In this document: piece by piece, positions 6,560 to 15,773 of the stretch
Position numbering within the stretch: the first letter of the stretch is position 1
How the letters are laid out: each line of letters opens with the position of its first letter
Assembly (NCBI GenBank): GCA_035636095.1
Contig: DASPZU010000106.1
Span: 1-30,975, forward strand
DNA length: 30,975 nucleotides
From: Gp7-AA10 sp035636095
Lineage (GTDB): Bacteria > Acidobacteriota > Thermoanaerobaculia > Gp7-AA8
Direction: 5' to 3'
Notes under the pieces: model-generated
Seen by the model: only the letters and a program-made list of their open reading frames with translations
Told to the model about the DNA's origin: nothing
The model's database searches: none
Position numbers and translations under genes: made by a program

Positions 6560-8488
6560 ATGCGAACCATCACGATTCTCGTTGCTGCATCCTCGCTGGT
6601 GTTTGTGTTTGCCCGCTCGCCGGAAGAGCGAACGATCACCGATCCCGCCAGCATCACCTCCGCGCGAAACGCTGAGGCCAGGCCCGTTCCGGTCGACGAT
6701 CTTTTCTTCAGCCGCAACATCACCAATCCGGCATGGTCGCCCGACGGACGCGAAATCGTCTTCACCACGAATCTGACCGGGCGGATGAATCTGTGGAAAG
6801 TCGCATCGAGTGGCGGCTGGCCGCTGCAGCTGGCCGTATCCGACGATCGCCAGTTTTCCGAAGTGTGGTCGTCCGACGGAAAGTGGATCGCCTGGCAGCA
6901 GGATCGCGGCGGCAACGAGGCCTGGGACATTTACCTGATCGCTGCCAACGGCGGCCTGGCGATGAATCTCACCAGCACCTCCGACCTATCCGAAGCCGAG
7001 CCGCTGTTTTCGCCCGACTCGAAAACCGTCGTCATCAGCTTGAAGGCTGTCAAAGCTCCCGCGACCGATATCGCAGTCATCGACATCGCAACCCGAGCTG
7101 TTCGCAATCTGACCAATGAGAAAGCCGCCGATCGGTCCTGGTTTCCGGTCGCCTGGAGTCACGATGGCAGGTGGATCGTGGCGGGCCGACTGAATGCCGG
7201 CAGTACCATCGGCGAGATCTACACCATCGATGTCGCGACCGGTCAGATGACGAACCTGACGCCGAACAGCAAGGTCCGCATCACCGCCAGCTCGCTTTCG
7301 CCGGACGACCGGATTCTGCTGGTCACTTCCAACGAGAAGGGTGGCTACGACAACGTGGCGCTGCTCGATATCGCGTCGAGAAAGCTGCGTTGGGTCACGG
7401 ATCTCAAATGGGAAGCCGATGCCGGCGATTTTTCGCCCGACGGAAAGTGGCTCACCTACTCCGTGAACGAAGACGGGCGCGATGACACCTACATCGCGAG
7501 CATCGCCGGCGGAGTGCCGAGGAAGCTGGCCATGCCGCCGGGCGTCACGACCGTGGTTGGACGGCCGAGCGCATTCAGCCCTCGCGGCGATCGGCTGCTG
7601 CTGCGGCATCAGAGCGGAACGCAGACAAACGACATCTGGATTTACGACGTGGCCGCCGACCGCGCCACGCAGCTCACCCATTCGACTGTCGCGAGTCTGG
7701 CCGCCACGCCGCTGCCGCCGTCGCAGATCGTGCACTACAAGAGCTTCGACGGGACCGTGATCAGCGCCATCCTCTGGCTTCCCTTCAATCTCGAGCGCAA
7801 CGGAAAGAATCCCGGCATCGTGCTGCCGCACGGCGGACCGACGGGTCAGACCTTCGACACCTTCAATCGCAACGTCATCGCGCTGGTCTCGCGCGGCTAC
7901 AGCGTGATCGCGCCGAACGTGCGCGGATCGACCGGCTACGGCCTCGCCTTTCAGAAAATGAATTTCCAGGACCTCGGCGGCGGCGATCTGCAGGATGAGG
8001 TTTACGCCGCAAAGTTTCTGGTCGCCACGGGCTACGTCGACCCGAAGAAAATCGGCATCACCGGCGGCTCGTACGGCGGATTCATGACGCTGATGGCCAT
8101 CGGCAAGACAGCGGACATCTGGTCGGCGGCCGTCGAGCAGTACGGCATCGTCGACTGGTACACCATGCTGCAGCATGAAGACCCGCGGCTGCAGGAATAT
8201 GAAAAGTCGCTGCTGGGCGATCCGGTCAAAGATCGCGCGATTTACGAAGCGGCGTCGCCGATCAGGTACTTGTCGAACGCCAAAGCGCCTCTGCTCGTGC
8301 TGCAGGGCGAGAACGACATCCGCGTTCCGAAGGAAGAGGCTGAGCAGGTTGTCTCGATCTACAAGAACGCCGGAAAAACGGTCGACGTCCATTACTACGC
8401 GGCGGAAGGCCACGGCTTCGCGAAGCGCGAGAACCAGATCGACGCCATCAAGCGGATGATCGACTGGTTCGACCGCTACTTGAAATGA
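6560..8488 (+). CDS. Exported S9-family serine peptidase (prolyl oligopeptidase type)
   Basis: The 642-residue product has a signal peptide (about 1-19, ILVAASSLVFVFA) and should be periplasmic. Residues about 50-380 form a TolB/WD40-like beta-propeller with repeated motifs such as PAWSPDGREIVF, SEVWSSDGKWIAW, PLFSPDSKTVVI and GDFSPDGKWLTY. The C-terminal alpha/beta-hydrolase domain holds the catalytic triad: S504 in GGSYGGF, D586 in ENDIRVP and H618 in EGHGF. This is the layout of S9 dipeptidyl- or acylaminoacyl-peptidases, which cleave short peptides gated by the propeller. The exact specificity cannot be read. The gene starts 9 bp after the YraN-family gene. Its stop codon overlaps the T-tract side of the convergent tRNA terminator. 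Confidence 0.9.
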   Translation: MRTITILVAASSLVFVFARSPEERTITDPASITSARNAEARPVPVDDLFFSRNITNPAWSPDGREIVFTTNLTGRMNLWKVASSGGWPLQLAVSDDRQFSEVWSSDGKWIAWQQDRGGNEAWDIYLIAANGGLAMNLTSTSDLSEAEPLFSPDSKTVVISLKAVKAPATDIAVIDIATRAVRNLTNEKAADRSWFPVAWSHDGRWIVAGRLNAGSTIGEIYTIDVATGQMTNLTPNSKVRITASSLSPDDRILLVTSNEKGGYDNVALLDIASRKLRWVTDLKWEADAGDFSPDGKWLTYSVNEDGRDDTYIASIAGGVPRKLAMPPGVTTVVGRPSAFSPRGDRLLLRHQSGTQTNDIWIYDVAADRATQLTHSTVASLAATPLPPSQIVHYKSFDGTVISAILWLPFNLERNGKNPGIVLPHGGPTGQTFDTFNRNVIALVSRGYSVIAPNVRGSTGYGLAFQKMNFQDLGGGDLQDEVYAAKFLVATGYVDPKKIGITGGSYGGFMTLMAIGKTADIWSAAVEQYGIVDWYTMLQHEDPRLQEYEKSLLGDPVKDRAIYEAASPIRYLSNAKAPLLVLQGENDIRVPKEEAEQVVSIYKNAGKTVDVHYYAAEGHGFAKRENQIDAIKRMIDWFDRYLK

Positions 8489-8509
8489 AAAAAGCCGCCG
8501 GATGGCGGC
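8488..8509 (-). terminator. Rho-independent terminator of tRNA-Gly
   Basis: On the minus strand the stem is GCCGCC (8509-8504), the loop ATCC and the closing arm GGCGGC (8499-8494), followed by six T (8493-8488). It lies 16 nt after the tRNA 3' end. The T-tract overlaps the last base of the convergent peptidase stop codon. Confidence 0.85.
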
Positions 8510-8524
8510 CTGGAGTGGTGTCTT

Positions 8525-8600
8525 TGGAGCGGGCAACCGGACTCGAACCGGCGACATCGACCTTGGCAAGGTCGCACTCTACCAACTGAGTTATGCCCGC
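8525..8600 (-). tRNA. tRNA-Gly (GCC)
   Basis: This 76-nt tRNA folds well. The acceptor pairs GCGGGCA with TGCCCGC, the D-arm is ACTC-AGTTGGTA-GAGT, and the anticodon stem GACC/GGTC encloses TTGCCAA. The T-arm GCCGG/CCGGT encloses TTCGAAT. The anticodon GCC is at 8565-8567. Discriminator U and a genome-encoded CCA (8525-8527) are present. It reads GGC/GGU glycine codons. A sigma70-type promoter and an intrinsic terminator flank it, so it is a monocistronic tRNA gene. Confidence 0.96.
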
Positions 8601-8616
8601 GTGTGAGCGAGCGCAT

Positions 8617-8645
8617 AGGGTAAGTTCGCTGCTCGCGTGTGTCAA
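8617..8645 (-). promoter_or_regulatory. Sigma70-type promoter of tRNA-Gly
   Basis: On the minus strand a perfect TTGACA (8645-8640) is followed by a 17-bp spacer and TACCCT (8622-8617). The tRNA begins 16 nt further on. This is the best consensus -35 box in the window and contrasts with the protein genes, which lack clear -35 boxes. Confidence 0.75.
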
Positions 8646-8675
8646 GTAACGACTCCCCTACGGCCGCTATTCCGA

Positions 8676-8747
8676 AAGGGATGAGGGCGGAGGGATGAGG
8701 GATGTGCTCCCGGCTTTCATCCCTCATCCCTCATCCCTCTGCCCTCT
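8676..8747. repeat. Heptamer-based palindrome downstream of ntrX
   Basis: The left arm contains GGGATGA, GGGCGGA, GGGATGA and GGGATG (8678-8704). The loop is about 14 nt. The right arm reads CATCCCT three times, then CTGCCCT and a run of T (8719-8752). The inner 15 bp pair perfectly. The right arm has one more heptamer than the left, so copy number has changed in one arm only. It lies immediately after the ntrX stop codon. With its T-run it could end plus-strand transcription or protect the ntrX mRNA 3' end. Confidence 0.75.
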
Positions 8748-8751
8748 TTTT

Positions 8752-10095
<1,344 letters not shown>

Positions 10096-10101
10096 CAGCG
10101 A

Positions 10102-12204
10102 TTACGCCGGAAGTTCGATCTCAAATCTGGTCCCTTTCGGATAGTTGTCGTGGACGGAGATGCGGCCATCGTGATCGTTCACGATGCGATGGACGATCGC
10201 GAGTCCGAGTCCCGTTCCGCGCCCTTTGGTCGAGAAGTAGGGCAGGAAAAGCTTTTCCTTGTCGGTGTCGGGGACGCCGCGGCCGGGGTCGGCGACCTCG
10301 ATGACCACACGATGCGGCTCGCGCCGCGCGGTCACGCGAATCTCCCCCCGCTCGGTGGCGTCCACGGCGTTGTTGAGCAGGTTGCCGACGGCGCGGCGGA
10401 TCTGTTCCGGGTCCATCAGCAGCTCGATTTCGGGATCGACGGAAACCGAGACCGTCACGCCCGGCTTGACGTCGCCGTAGAGGCTGGCGGCCTGCTGCAG
10501 GATCTCCGCGAGCTGGGCGTGGCGCAGATGGACGGCCGGCATGCGCGCGAATCGCGAGAACTCGTCGACCATCCGCTTGAGCTGCCGCACTTCCGAGACG
10601 ATCGTCTTGGTGCCCTCGTCGATGGCCTGCTGGGCATCGTCTTCCTGATTCTGGAACTTCTTGGCGATGCGCTCGGCCGAGAGTTGAATGGGCGTCAGCG
10701 GATTCTTGATCTCGTGCGCGATGCGCCGGGCCGCTTCGTTCCACGCCGCCAGCTTCTGGGCCTGCACCAGCTGCGTCGAATCCTCCATCGCCAGCACCCA
10801 CCCCTCCTCCCCGCCCCCGCTGAGCCGCGCCAGCGACAGCTCGAGATATCGGAGCTCGCCCGCGCGGATCAAGGTCACTTCACGCGTCCGCGATGCCCGC
10901 TCGGTGAGCTCCTGAATGGCCTGGTGGAGAACAGAAAGATCGCCGGTGAGGAATTCGTGGAGCGGGGTTCGGGCGTCGGGCTCGCCGATCTGCAGCATCT
11001 GGAGCGCCGCGCGATTGATGCTGAGCAGCTGAAAGTCCTCGCTGAACGCGATGATGCCCGCCGAAACACTCTCCAGCACCGTGGATAGATATCGATTGGT
11101 CTGGGTGAGCGCCTGGCGCTGCTGGTCGAGCTGCAGCGACATCTGATTGAACGACTCGATCAAGCGTCCGACTTCGTCGGTCGCGACGACATCGACGCGC
11201 GAGCCATATCCTCCCTCAGCCAGCCTGCCGGTCGCTTCCGCCAGCGCCTTGATCGGGACGGTGATGCGCCGCGATGCGTAGATCGAGAGCCATAGCGCAA
11301 AAAAAAGAATCGCGAGCGTGACCGCCAGGAAGAGGGAGGTCTGCGAGGCTTTCAATGTCGGCCGCTGCGCATCCAGGGCCTTGAAGTTGTTGTGCAGGAT
11401 GATGCTCTCGTCGATGAGCCGATTCATCGTGGAGGGGATGAAGACCCCCGCCACAGCGGCGTAGGGGGTGTTTCCGATGTGCGCCGCGGCGCGAATCCAT
11501 TTCCCGCTCGCGCCGATGTCGCGGCGCACCGCGCTGCCATGCTCGACCACGTCCTGGAAGAACTTGCTGGGCGGTTCGGAAATCTCCTGAATCGGCGCGC
11601 GGGGATTGGCGACCTCCTTCAGCATCGTGCCGTCGCGGTAGACGCCGGCCATGTCGATGGTGTGGAACTGCTGCACGCGGTTGAGGACCGCGTCGACGCG
11701 CGAGGGGTCGGTGGCACCTGGAGTGGCGGCGATTTCACGCGCGGCCGCCAGGGCATTGGCAGCCGCCTGATCCTGCGCCATCTCGGCAATGGCCGCGCCG
11801 TTCTGCAGAATCTTGCGAACGGGCATGTTGAACCAGCGGTCGATCGAAACGCGGAGCAGGTCGGTCGCGACGAAGAAAAGCACGCCCACTGGCACCAGCG
11901 ACATCAGCATGTACGTGACGACCAGCTTGGTCCGGAACCGCGAACCGATGATCCCGCGCTGCCGCTCCAGCACCAGCTTGGCGACGCCGCGCAGCAGCAC
12001 GAACCCGATTCCCAGGATCAAAAGCACATTGATGTTCGCGAGGACGAACAGAAGGACCTGGCTGGTGAGCGCCTCCGGCGACAGCTCCTTCGCTTTCTGA
12101 ATCGCGTAGTAGATGAGACTCGTCGCGGTCAGAACGAGCAGCGGAACCGTCACGATGAAGCGCGGATCCTTGCGGTAGCGGTCGACGAATTGGCGCGGCT
12201 TCAC
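10102..12204 (-). CDS. ntrY: NtrY-type membrane sensor histidine kinase
   Basis: The 700-residue kinase phosphorylates NtrX-type regulators. From GTG 12204 it shows three N-terminal membrane helices (about 16-35, 48-72, 93-115), an extracytoplasmic sensor region to about 285 and a fourth helix (SLFLAVTLAILFFALWLSIY, about 290-310). A HAMP domain (about 311-362) and a PAS domain (YLSTVLESVSAGIIAFSEDF) follow. The HisKA box RIAHEIKNPLTPIQLS has H497. The ATPase domain has NLLNNAVDA, DPGRGVPD and TKGRGTGLGLAIV. I chose GTG 12204 because it shares GTGA with the DUF4390 stop. Reading the frame from further upstream would only overlap that gene. ntrX follows after 6 bp. Confidence 0.92.
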   Translation of the reverse strand: MKPRQFVDRYRKDPRFIVTVPLLVLTATSLIYYAIQKAKELSPEALTSQVLLFVLANINVLLILGIGFVLLRGVAKLVLERQRGIIGSRFRTKLVVTYMLMSLVPVGVLFFVATDLLRVSIDRWFNMPVRKILQNGAAIAEMAQDQAAANALAAAREIAATPGATDPSRVDAVLNRVQQFHTIDMAGVYRDGTMLKEVANPRAPIQEISEPPSKFFQDVVEHGSAVRRDIGASGKWIRAAAHIGNTPYAAVAGVFIPSTMNRLIDESIILHNNFKALDAQRPTLKASQTSLFLAVTLAILFFALWLSIYASRRITVPIKALAEATGRLAEGGYGSRVDVVATDEVGRLIESFNQMSLQLDQQRQALTQTNRYLSTVLESVSAGIIAFSEDFQLLSINRAALQMLQIGEPDARTPLHEFLTGDLSVLHQAIQELTERASRTREVTLIRAGELRYLELSLARLSGGGEEGWVLAMEDSTQLVQAQKLAAWNEAARRIAHEIKNPLTPIQLSAERIAKKFQNQEDDAQQAIDEGTKTIVSEVRQLKRMVDEFSRFARMPAVHLRHAQLAEILQQAASLYGDVKPGVTVSVSVDPEIELLMDPEQIRRAVGNLLNNAVDATERGEIRVTARREPHRVVIEVADPGRGVPDTDKEKLFLPYFSTKGRGTGLGLAIVHRIVNDHDGRISVHDNYPKGTRFEIELPA

Positions 12205-12740
12205 GGCTTGGCCTCGGTGACGCGCACGTCGCGCCATCGCGTGGAGAAGGTCCACGGGATGAAGTACAGCGCCCATCCGCGCAGCAGATCCGCTTTCGCA
12301 CGCAGGCGGAGTTTGTAGGGACGCCGATTGCCGACATCGAACAGATCCGGCTCATCGATCGTCGTCATCCGCTTTTCCAGCGCCTGCACATCGGTGAATG
12401 TTTCCGACCGCACCAGCTTGCGATCGCGCCGGTAGTTCATCAGATATTCGCGCGTGACGGAGTTGAAGGTCGCGATGATCTCGATGCGCGACCGACCGAT
12501 CCCTTCGTCGAACCAGTTCGGCCGCGAGCGATAGATTTCGATGATGTACGTGAAGTTCGTCGGCACGCCGCTCTGCAGACCCTGGACGATCTCCGCCCGA
12601 TCAAAAGCGTTCAGCAGATTGAAGTGCGCGCTGACCTTCCCGCTTGCACCGACTGCCGTGAGGTTGTCGATGTGCGGGTCGGCAGCGAAAGTGCCCGACG
12701 CGAGTAAATAGATGAGGATGAAGAGAGCCGAGGGGCGCAC
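12201..12740 (-). CDS. DUF4390-family secreted protein
   Basis: This 179-residue protein has a signal peptide (PSALFILIYLLASGTFA, then ADPHI) and a beta-rich region ending WALYFIPWTFSTRWRDVRV. This matches the DUF4390 family as I remember it, often found directly upstream of ntrY-like kinases in beta-proteobacteria and other phyla. No biochemical function is known to me. Its position before the sensor kinase, with a 4-bp GTGA overlap, suggests it works with the kinase's extracytoplasmic domain (inference). The start is a GTG with no Shine-Dalgarno sequence. It is preceded by a hairpin-forming leader of about 31 nt after lpxC. Confidence 0.8.
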   Translation of the reverse strand: MRPSALFILIYLLASGTFAADPHIDNLTAVGASGKVSAHFNLLNAFDRAEIVQGLQSGVPTNFTYIIEIYRSRPNWFDEGIGRSRIEIIATFNSVTREYLMNYRRDRKLVRSETFTDVQALEKRMTTIDEPDLFDVGNRRPYKLRLRAKADLLRGWALYFIPWTFSTRWRDVRVTEAKP

Positions 12741-12771
12741 AGTGTGGCTTTTTTACCACACTTTGCGTGGT
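12741..12771 (-). promoter_or_regulatory. Mutually exclusive hairpins between lpxC and DUF4390
   Basis: On the minus strand ACCAC (12771-12767) can pair with GTGGT (12759-12755). The overlapping AGTGTGG (12762-12756) can instead pair with CCACACT (12747-12741), which directly abuts the GTG start at 12740. The two stems share the central GTGTGG and cannot coexist. This could modulate translation or processing between lpxC and the downstream signalling genes. The fold is visible; the function is speculative. Confidence 0.4.
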
Positions 12772-13653
12772 TTATGCGAAGAGCGGCTCCGACGGCGCAG
12801 CTTCGTCGAAGCCTTCCTCACTGCGCGCGGCAGACTCGATCACCTTCGCCACGAAGCGCGAATGGAGGGCGTGCCCGGCCCGATGCGCGGTGATCTCGCC
12901 AGCGATCGGACGGCCGATCAGCGCGAGGTCGCCCAGCAGATCGAGGATCTTATGACGGACGAATTCGTCGCGGAAGCGGAGCGGCCCGTTGATCACGGCG
13001 TTGTCGTCGAGCACGATGCAGTTCTCGACGGTCCCGCCTCGCGCCAGGCCCGCGGCGCGAAGCTTCTCGACGTCGCGGACGAATCCGAACGTTCGCGCAG
13101 GCGCGATCTTGCGGAGGAAATTGTCGTGGTGATAGTCGAACTGGTAGGTCTGCCTGCCGATGGCAGGATGGTTGAAATCGATCTTGTATTTCAACACCAG
13201 GCGATTCGACGGTGTCATGCGGATGCTCTTGCCGTTGTCAACGACTTCGATGGGCTCGCGCAAACGCAGCAGCGGAAGTTCGGTGCCCAGGTCGCGGACG
13301 CCGGCGGCATCGATGAGATGCATGAACGGCAGCGCGCTTCCGTCGACGATCGGAACCTCGGGGCCGTCGATGTGGATGTCGACGTCGGTCACTCCGCACG
13401 CCATGATCGCCGAGAGGAGATGCTCGACCGTCCCGACCGAAACGTCATCCTTGCCAACCGTGGTCGCATAATCGAGAGCCGTCGTCGACGCCTGCAGTGC
13501 CGGGATGCGCAGGCCATTGAGGTCGGCGCGCACGAACGTGATTCCGCTTCGCGCCGGAGCCGGCCGCAGTTCGACGGTGGTGTAAATGCCGGAGTGGAGT
13601 CCGATGCCGCTGATGCTGACGTTGGACCGGAGCGTCTTGCGTTGCGCGTTCAT
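12772..13653 (-). CDS. lpxC: UDP-3-O-acyl-N-acetylglucosamine deacetylase LpxC
   Basis: LpxC is the zinc hydrolase that commits UDP-3-O-acyl-GlcNAc to lipid A synthesis in the cytoplasm. The 293-residue product (from ATG 13653) carries the zinc ligands H78 (VEHLLSA), H234 and D238 (HKILDLLGD), and the catalytic H261 in HRAGHA. Other family segments are IGLHSG, DGSALPF and RTFGF. Length is normal. An in-frame GTG at 13686 would extend it by 11 residues that do not look conserved. An AT-rich block with an inverted repeat lies about 60 bp upstream. DUF4390, ntrY and ntrX follow closely on the same strand. The gene indicates an LPS-making outer membrane. Confidence 0.95.
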   Translation of the reverse strand: MNAQRKTLRSNVSISGIGLHSGIYTTVELRPAPARSGITFVRADLNGLRIPALQASTTALDYATTVGKDDVSVGTVEHLLSAIMACGVTDVDIHIDGPEVPIVDGSALPFMHLIDAAGVRDLGTELPLLRLREPIEVVDNGKSIRMTPSNRLVLKYKIDFNHPAIGRQTYQFDYHHDNFLRKIAPARTFGFVRDVEKLRAAGLARGGTVENCIVLDDNAVINGPLRFRDEFVRHKILDLLGDLALIGRPIAGEITAHRAGHALHSRFVAKVIESAARSEEGFDEAAPSEPLFA

Positions 13654-13714
13654 ATCCACACCCGCCTTGAGCACAGTGGGTGCCACCTACGGCTGAGCAC
13701 GGCTGTTTAGCATA

Positions 13715-13736
13715 AAGTATTGATATAAAAATACTT
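13715..13736. promoter_or_regulatory. AT-rich inverted repeat upstream of lpxC
   Basis: AAGTATT (13715-13721) and AATACTT (13730-13736) form a perfect 7-bp inverted repeat with an 8-nt AT-only-but-one-G spacer. This is a striking AT block in a GC-rich region, 62 bp before the lpxC ATG. It is a plausible promoter or operator region for the lpxC-ntrYX unit. TATGCT just downstream on the minus strand (13713-13708) could be a -10 box. Confidence 0.4.
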
Positions 13737-13811
13737 ACGTTCCGAGTATCACCCGGTGTGTTAACGGATTTTGTGGTGGAATTAGGTCACGACTGTGGCT
13801 GTATAACCACA

Positions 13812-13877
13812 GGTTGCTGGGTTAGTGGGTTGCTCAGTAGTAAACCCAGCAACCACGTAACCGAGCAACCGAGCAAC
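13812..13877. repeat. Palindromic element with 8-bp period downstream of smpB
   Basis: Units resembling GGGTTGCT on the left and GAGCAACC on the right alternate with an 8-bp spacing. Arms 13812-13834 and 13848-13870 pair at 19 of 23 positions with a 13-nt loop. The element abuts the smpB stop codon. It has the same architecture as the element at 4318-4378 but a different unit sequence. Confidence 0.75.
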
Positions 13878-14342
13878 TTACCTCTTCATGGCCGCTTCAG
13901 CTTCGCGATCCAATTCGCGTCGCTTTTCCGATTCGCGCTTGTCGAACAACTTCTTACCGCGGACCACCGCGATCTCGGCCTTCACCCTCCCGCTTTTGAA
14001 GTACAGCCGCAGCGGAACGATGGTCAGTCCCTTTTCGACCACTTGACCGAAGAGGCGATCGATCTCGCGACGATGCAGGAGCAGTTTCCGCTTTCGCTCC
14101 GGATCGTGGTTCTCGCGATTGCCGTGGCTGTACGGCGAGATGTGCGCGCCGACGAGGAAGGCCTCGCCGCGATCGATGTCGATGTAGCTGTCCTTGAGAT
14201 TCACTCTACCCTCGCGCAGCGATTTGACCTCGGTGCCGGTGAGCGCGAGGCCTGCTTCGAGTTTTTGCAGGACGAAGTAGTCGTGAAACGCCTTCCGATT
14301 GGTGGCAATCACTTTCTCGTCGGCATTGGGTTTGGTGGCCAT
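13878..14342 (-). CDS. smpB: SsrA-binding protein SmpB
   Basis: SmpB binds tmRNA and brings it to stalled ribosomes for trans-translation. The 154-residue product shows the family core: NRKAFHDYFVLQKLEAGLAL, TGTEVKSLREGRVNLKDSYI, GAHISPYSHGNRENHDPER and RKLLLHRREIDRLFG. The basic C-terminal tail (KRESEKRRELDREAEAAMKR) enters the ribosomal mRNA channel. ATG 14342 is chosen by homology; the reading frame extends further upstream without similarity. It lies 15 bp after the TonB-like gene on the same strand, with TAAAAT (14359-14354) 11 nt before the ATG. The palindrome at 13812-13877 follows its stop codon. The tmRNA gene itself is not in the window. Confidence 0.95.
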   Translation of the reverse strand: MATKPNADEKVIATNRKAFHDYFVLQKLEAGLALTGTEVKSLREGRVNLKDSYIDIDRGEAFLVGAHISPYSHGNRENHDPERKRKLLLHRREIDRLFGQVVEKGLTIVPLRLYFKSGRVKAEIAVVRGKKLFDKRESEKRRELDREAEAAMKR

Positions 14343-14356
14343 TAGGGCGCGCGATT

Positions 14357-15703
14357 TTACGGCATGGAAAGTACGAGGTCGTAAAGGACGGTGATCGGCT
14401 TGCCGCCGAGCGTCGCCGATTGGAATTGCCATTGCCGCACCGCCGCGATCGCGGCTTGATCCGCCGTCGTGCTGAGCGGCTTCATCACACGAGCCTGTTG
14501 TACTCGGCCTTCGCGATCGACGACGATCTCGAGCACAATCGTGCCGGCCGGAGTTCCGGGCGGGAATTGCGGGTTAACGCGCTTCATCGCGACGGGTGCC
14601 TTGATATCGCCACCGACCCGCGCTGGTACGTTCGGGTCGATTTTCGTCGTAAGTTCTCTCCGATAATCGTCCGAGATAATCCTCCATCCGTTCCCGTTCC
14701 GCTGCAGTGTGGCGATCGCCGAGCCGACCTCGATGTCGCTCCCGGCAGGGATTACGAGCATGTACGGAGTCCAAGCCCGCTGACGATCCGAGGAGTATGC
14801 GGGCAACGAGATGTTCAAAGTCCCCGGCGCTCCTTCGAGTTCGTTTGCAAGCCTCACAAATAGGCGCTCCCTTGGAACCAGCTTGACCGGTCGCGCGAGT
14901 GCGATCGCCGGGATGAACAACGGCACGGAGTTTCGCCACGCCAGCGCTCGCGTAATCTCGACAGGCTGGCTGCGCTGTCCGAAATCGAACATCCGAGTCT
15001 CATTGATGAACTGCGGCGGTCTGCCGCGATTGGGAAAACGGCGGTCGAGGAGAGCCTGAATCACACCGAGATCGTCAGTGCTGAATTCAGCCAGATGCGG
15101 AGCGGCCGCTGCATTTGTTGCGCGCGCGATGTCGTGCTTCCCGAACTTCTGCTCCCAAACCACCCTACCGCCCTCAACGAATGTGAGCTCCGTGTGGCTG
15201 TACGTCACGTTGAGCATCTCCGGTCCAACCGCGGCGAAGATGATGGCCGACTCTCGGGCGGTGCCTGGAACCGTCACCGCTCGAACCTTGTCCAGGTTCT
15301 GCAGCGCCGGATCGAAACGGCTTTTGGGGTCGAGAGCGCGAAACAGAATGTCGACGAAGCGCAGGCGCGTGATTCCGTCGAGGGCGGCTGATTCGAGCGA
15401 CCAGCTCCGAACGTTTCGCTCGGACAGCGATGTCAAAAGCTGTTCGGTCAATGCCGCCGGCACCCCCCGCCGCAACAATTCAAGTCGGAGATAGGGGGCA
15501 ACTTCAGGAGAAAGAGCAAACGATTCTCGCGTGATGACCAACGGCGACGTCTTCACGCTACGCGTCGCATTCCAGCCGGCCACGGCCGCTCGCAAGGCGT
15601 CGTCTTCCATTGTCGTCGCCTGAATCGAAGGCGGTGGCGGTGGCAGCTCTTTCGTCACCTGGGCCGCAAGGGCAAAAGCGAACGGCAGGAGGAGACCTCG
15701 CAC
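14357..15703 (-). CDS. Exported protein with C-terminal TonB-like domain
   Basis: The 448-residue product begins with a signal peptide (RGLLLPFAFALAAQV) and a short proline run. The middle (about 30-360) is an unrecognised region without membrane helices. Residues about 370-448 form a TonB C-terminal domain: RVNPQFPPGTPAGTIVLEIV, VDREGRVQQARV and AAIAAVRQWQFQSAT. Classical TonB has an N-terminal membrane anchor and energises outer-membrane receptors. Here a cleavable-type signal and a large extra domain suggest a periplasmic protein with a different role, which I cannot name. GTG 15703 has no ribosome site but has TAAGCT 6 nt upstream. smpB follows 15 bp downstream. Confidence 0.8.
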   Translation of the reverse strand: MRGLLLPFAFALAAQVTKELPPPPPSIQATTMEDDALRAAVAGWNATRSVKTSPLVITRESFALSPEVAPYLRLELLRRGVPAALTEQLLTSLSERNVRSWSLESAALDGITRLRFVDILFRALDPKSRFDPALQNLDKVRAVTVPGTARESAIIFAAVGPEMLNVTYSHTELTFVEGGRVVWEQKFGKHDIARATNAAAAPHLAEFSTDDLGVIQALLDRRFPNRGRPPQFINETRMFDFGQRSQPVEITRALAWRNSVPLFIPAIALARPVKLVPRERLFVRLANELEGAPGTLNISLPAYSSDRQRAWTPYMLVIPAGSDIEVGSAIATLQRNGNGWRIISDDYRRELTTKIDPNVPARVGGDIKAPVAMKRVNPQFPPGTPAGTIVLEIVVDREGRVQQARVMKPLSTTADQAAIAAVRQWQFQSATLGGKPITVLYDLVLSMP

Positions 15704-15709
15704 CGATCA

Positions 15710-15715
15710 AGCTTA
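15710..15715 (-). promoter_or_regulatory. Putative -10 box 6 nt before the TonB-like GTG (leaderless type)
   Basis: On the minus strand TAAGCT (15715-15710) is followed by TGATCG and GTG 15703. The predicted mRNA would begin at the start codon. No Shine-Dalgarno sequence is present. Confidence 0.35.
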
Positions 15716-15745
15716 CAATCGGGGGCAAATCAGTGCATCGCTTGC

Positions 15746-15751
15746 TACAAT
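15746..15751 (+). promoter_or_regulatory. Putative -10 box for the GAPDH-like operon
   Basis: TACAAT lies 22 nt before ATG 15774, giving a short leader of about 15 nt that contains GAGAGG directly before the ATG. The same TACAATCCGCCG string recurs before the YfhO-like gene at 26921. Confidence 0.35.
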
Positions 15752-15773
15752 CCGCCGCCGGACCTGAGAGAGG

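Noticed and set aside
6986..8569. A 527-codon minus-strand open frame opposite the S9 peptidase
   Set aside because: It crosses the tRNA terminator and part of the tRNA and is antisense to catalytic motifs. No coherent protein features.
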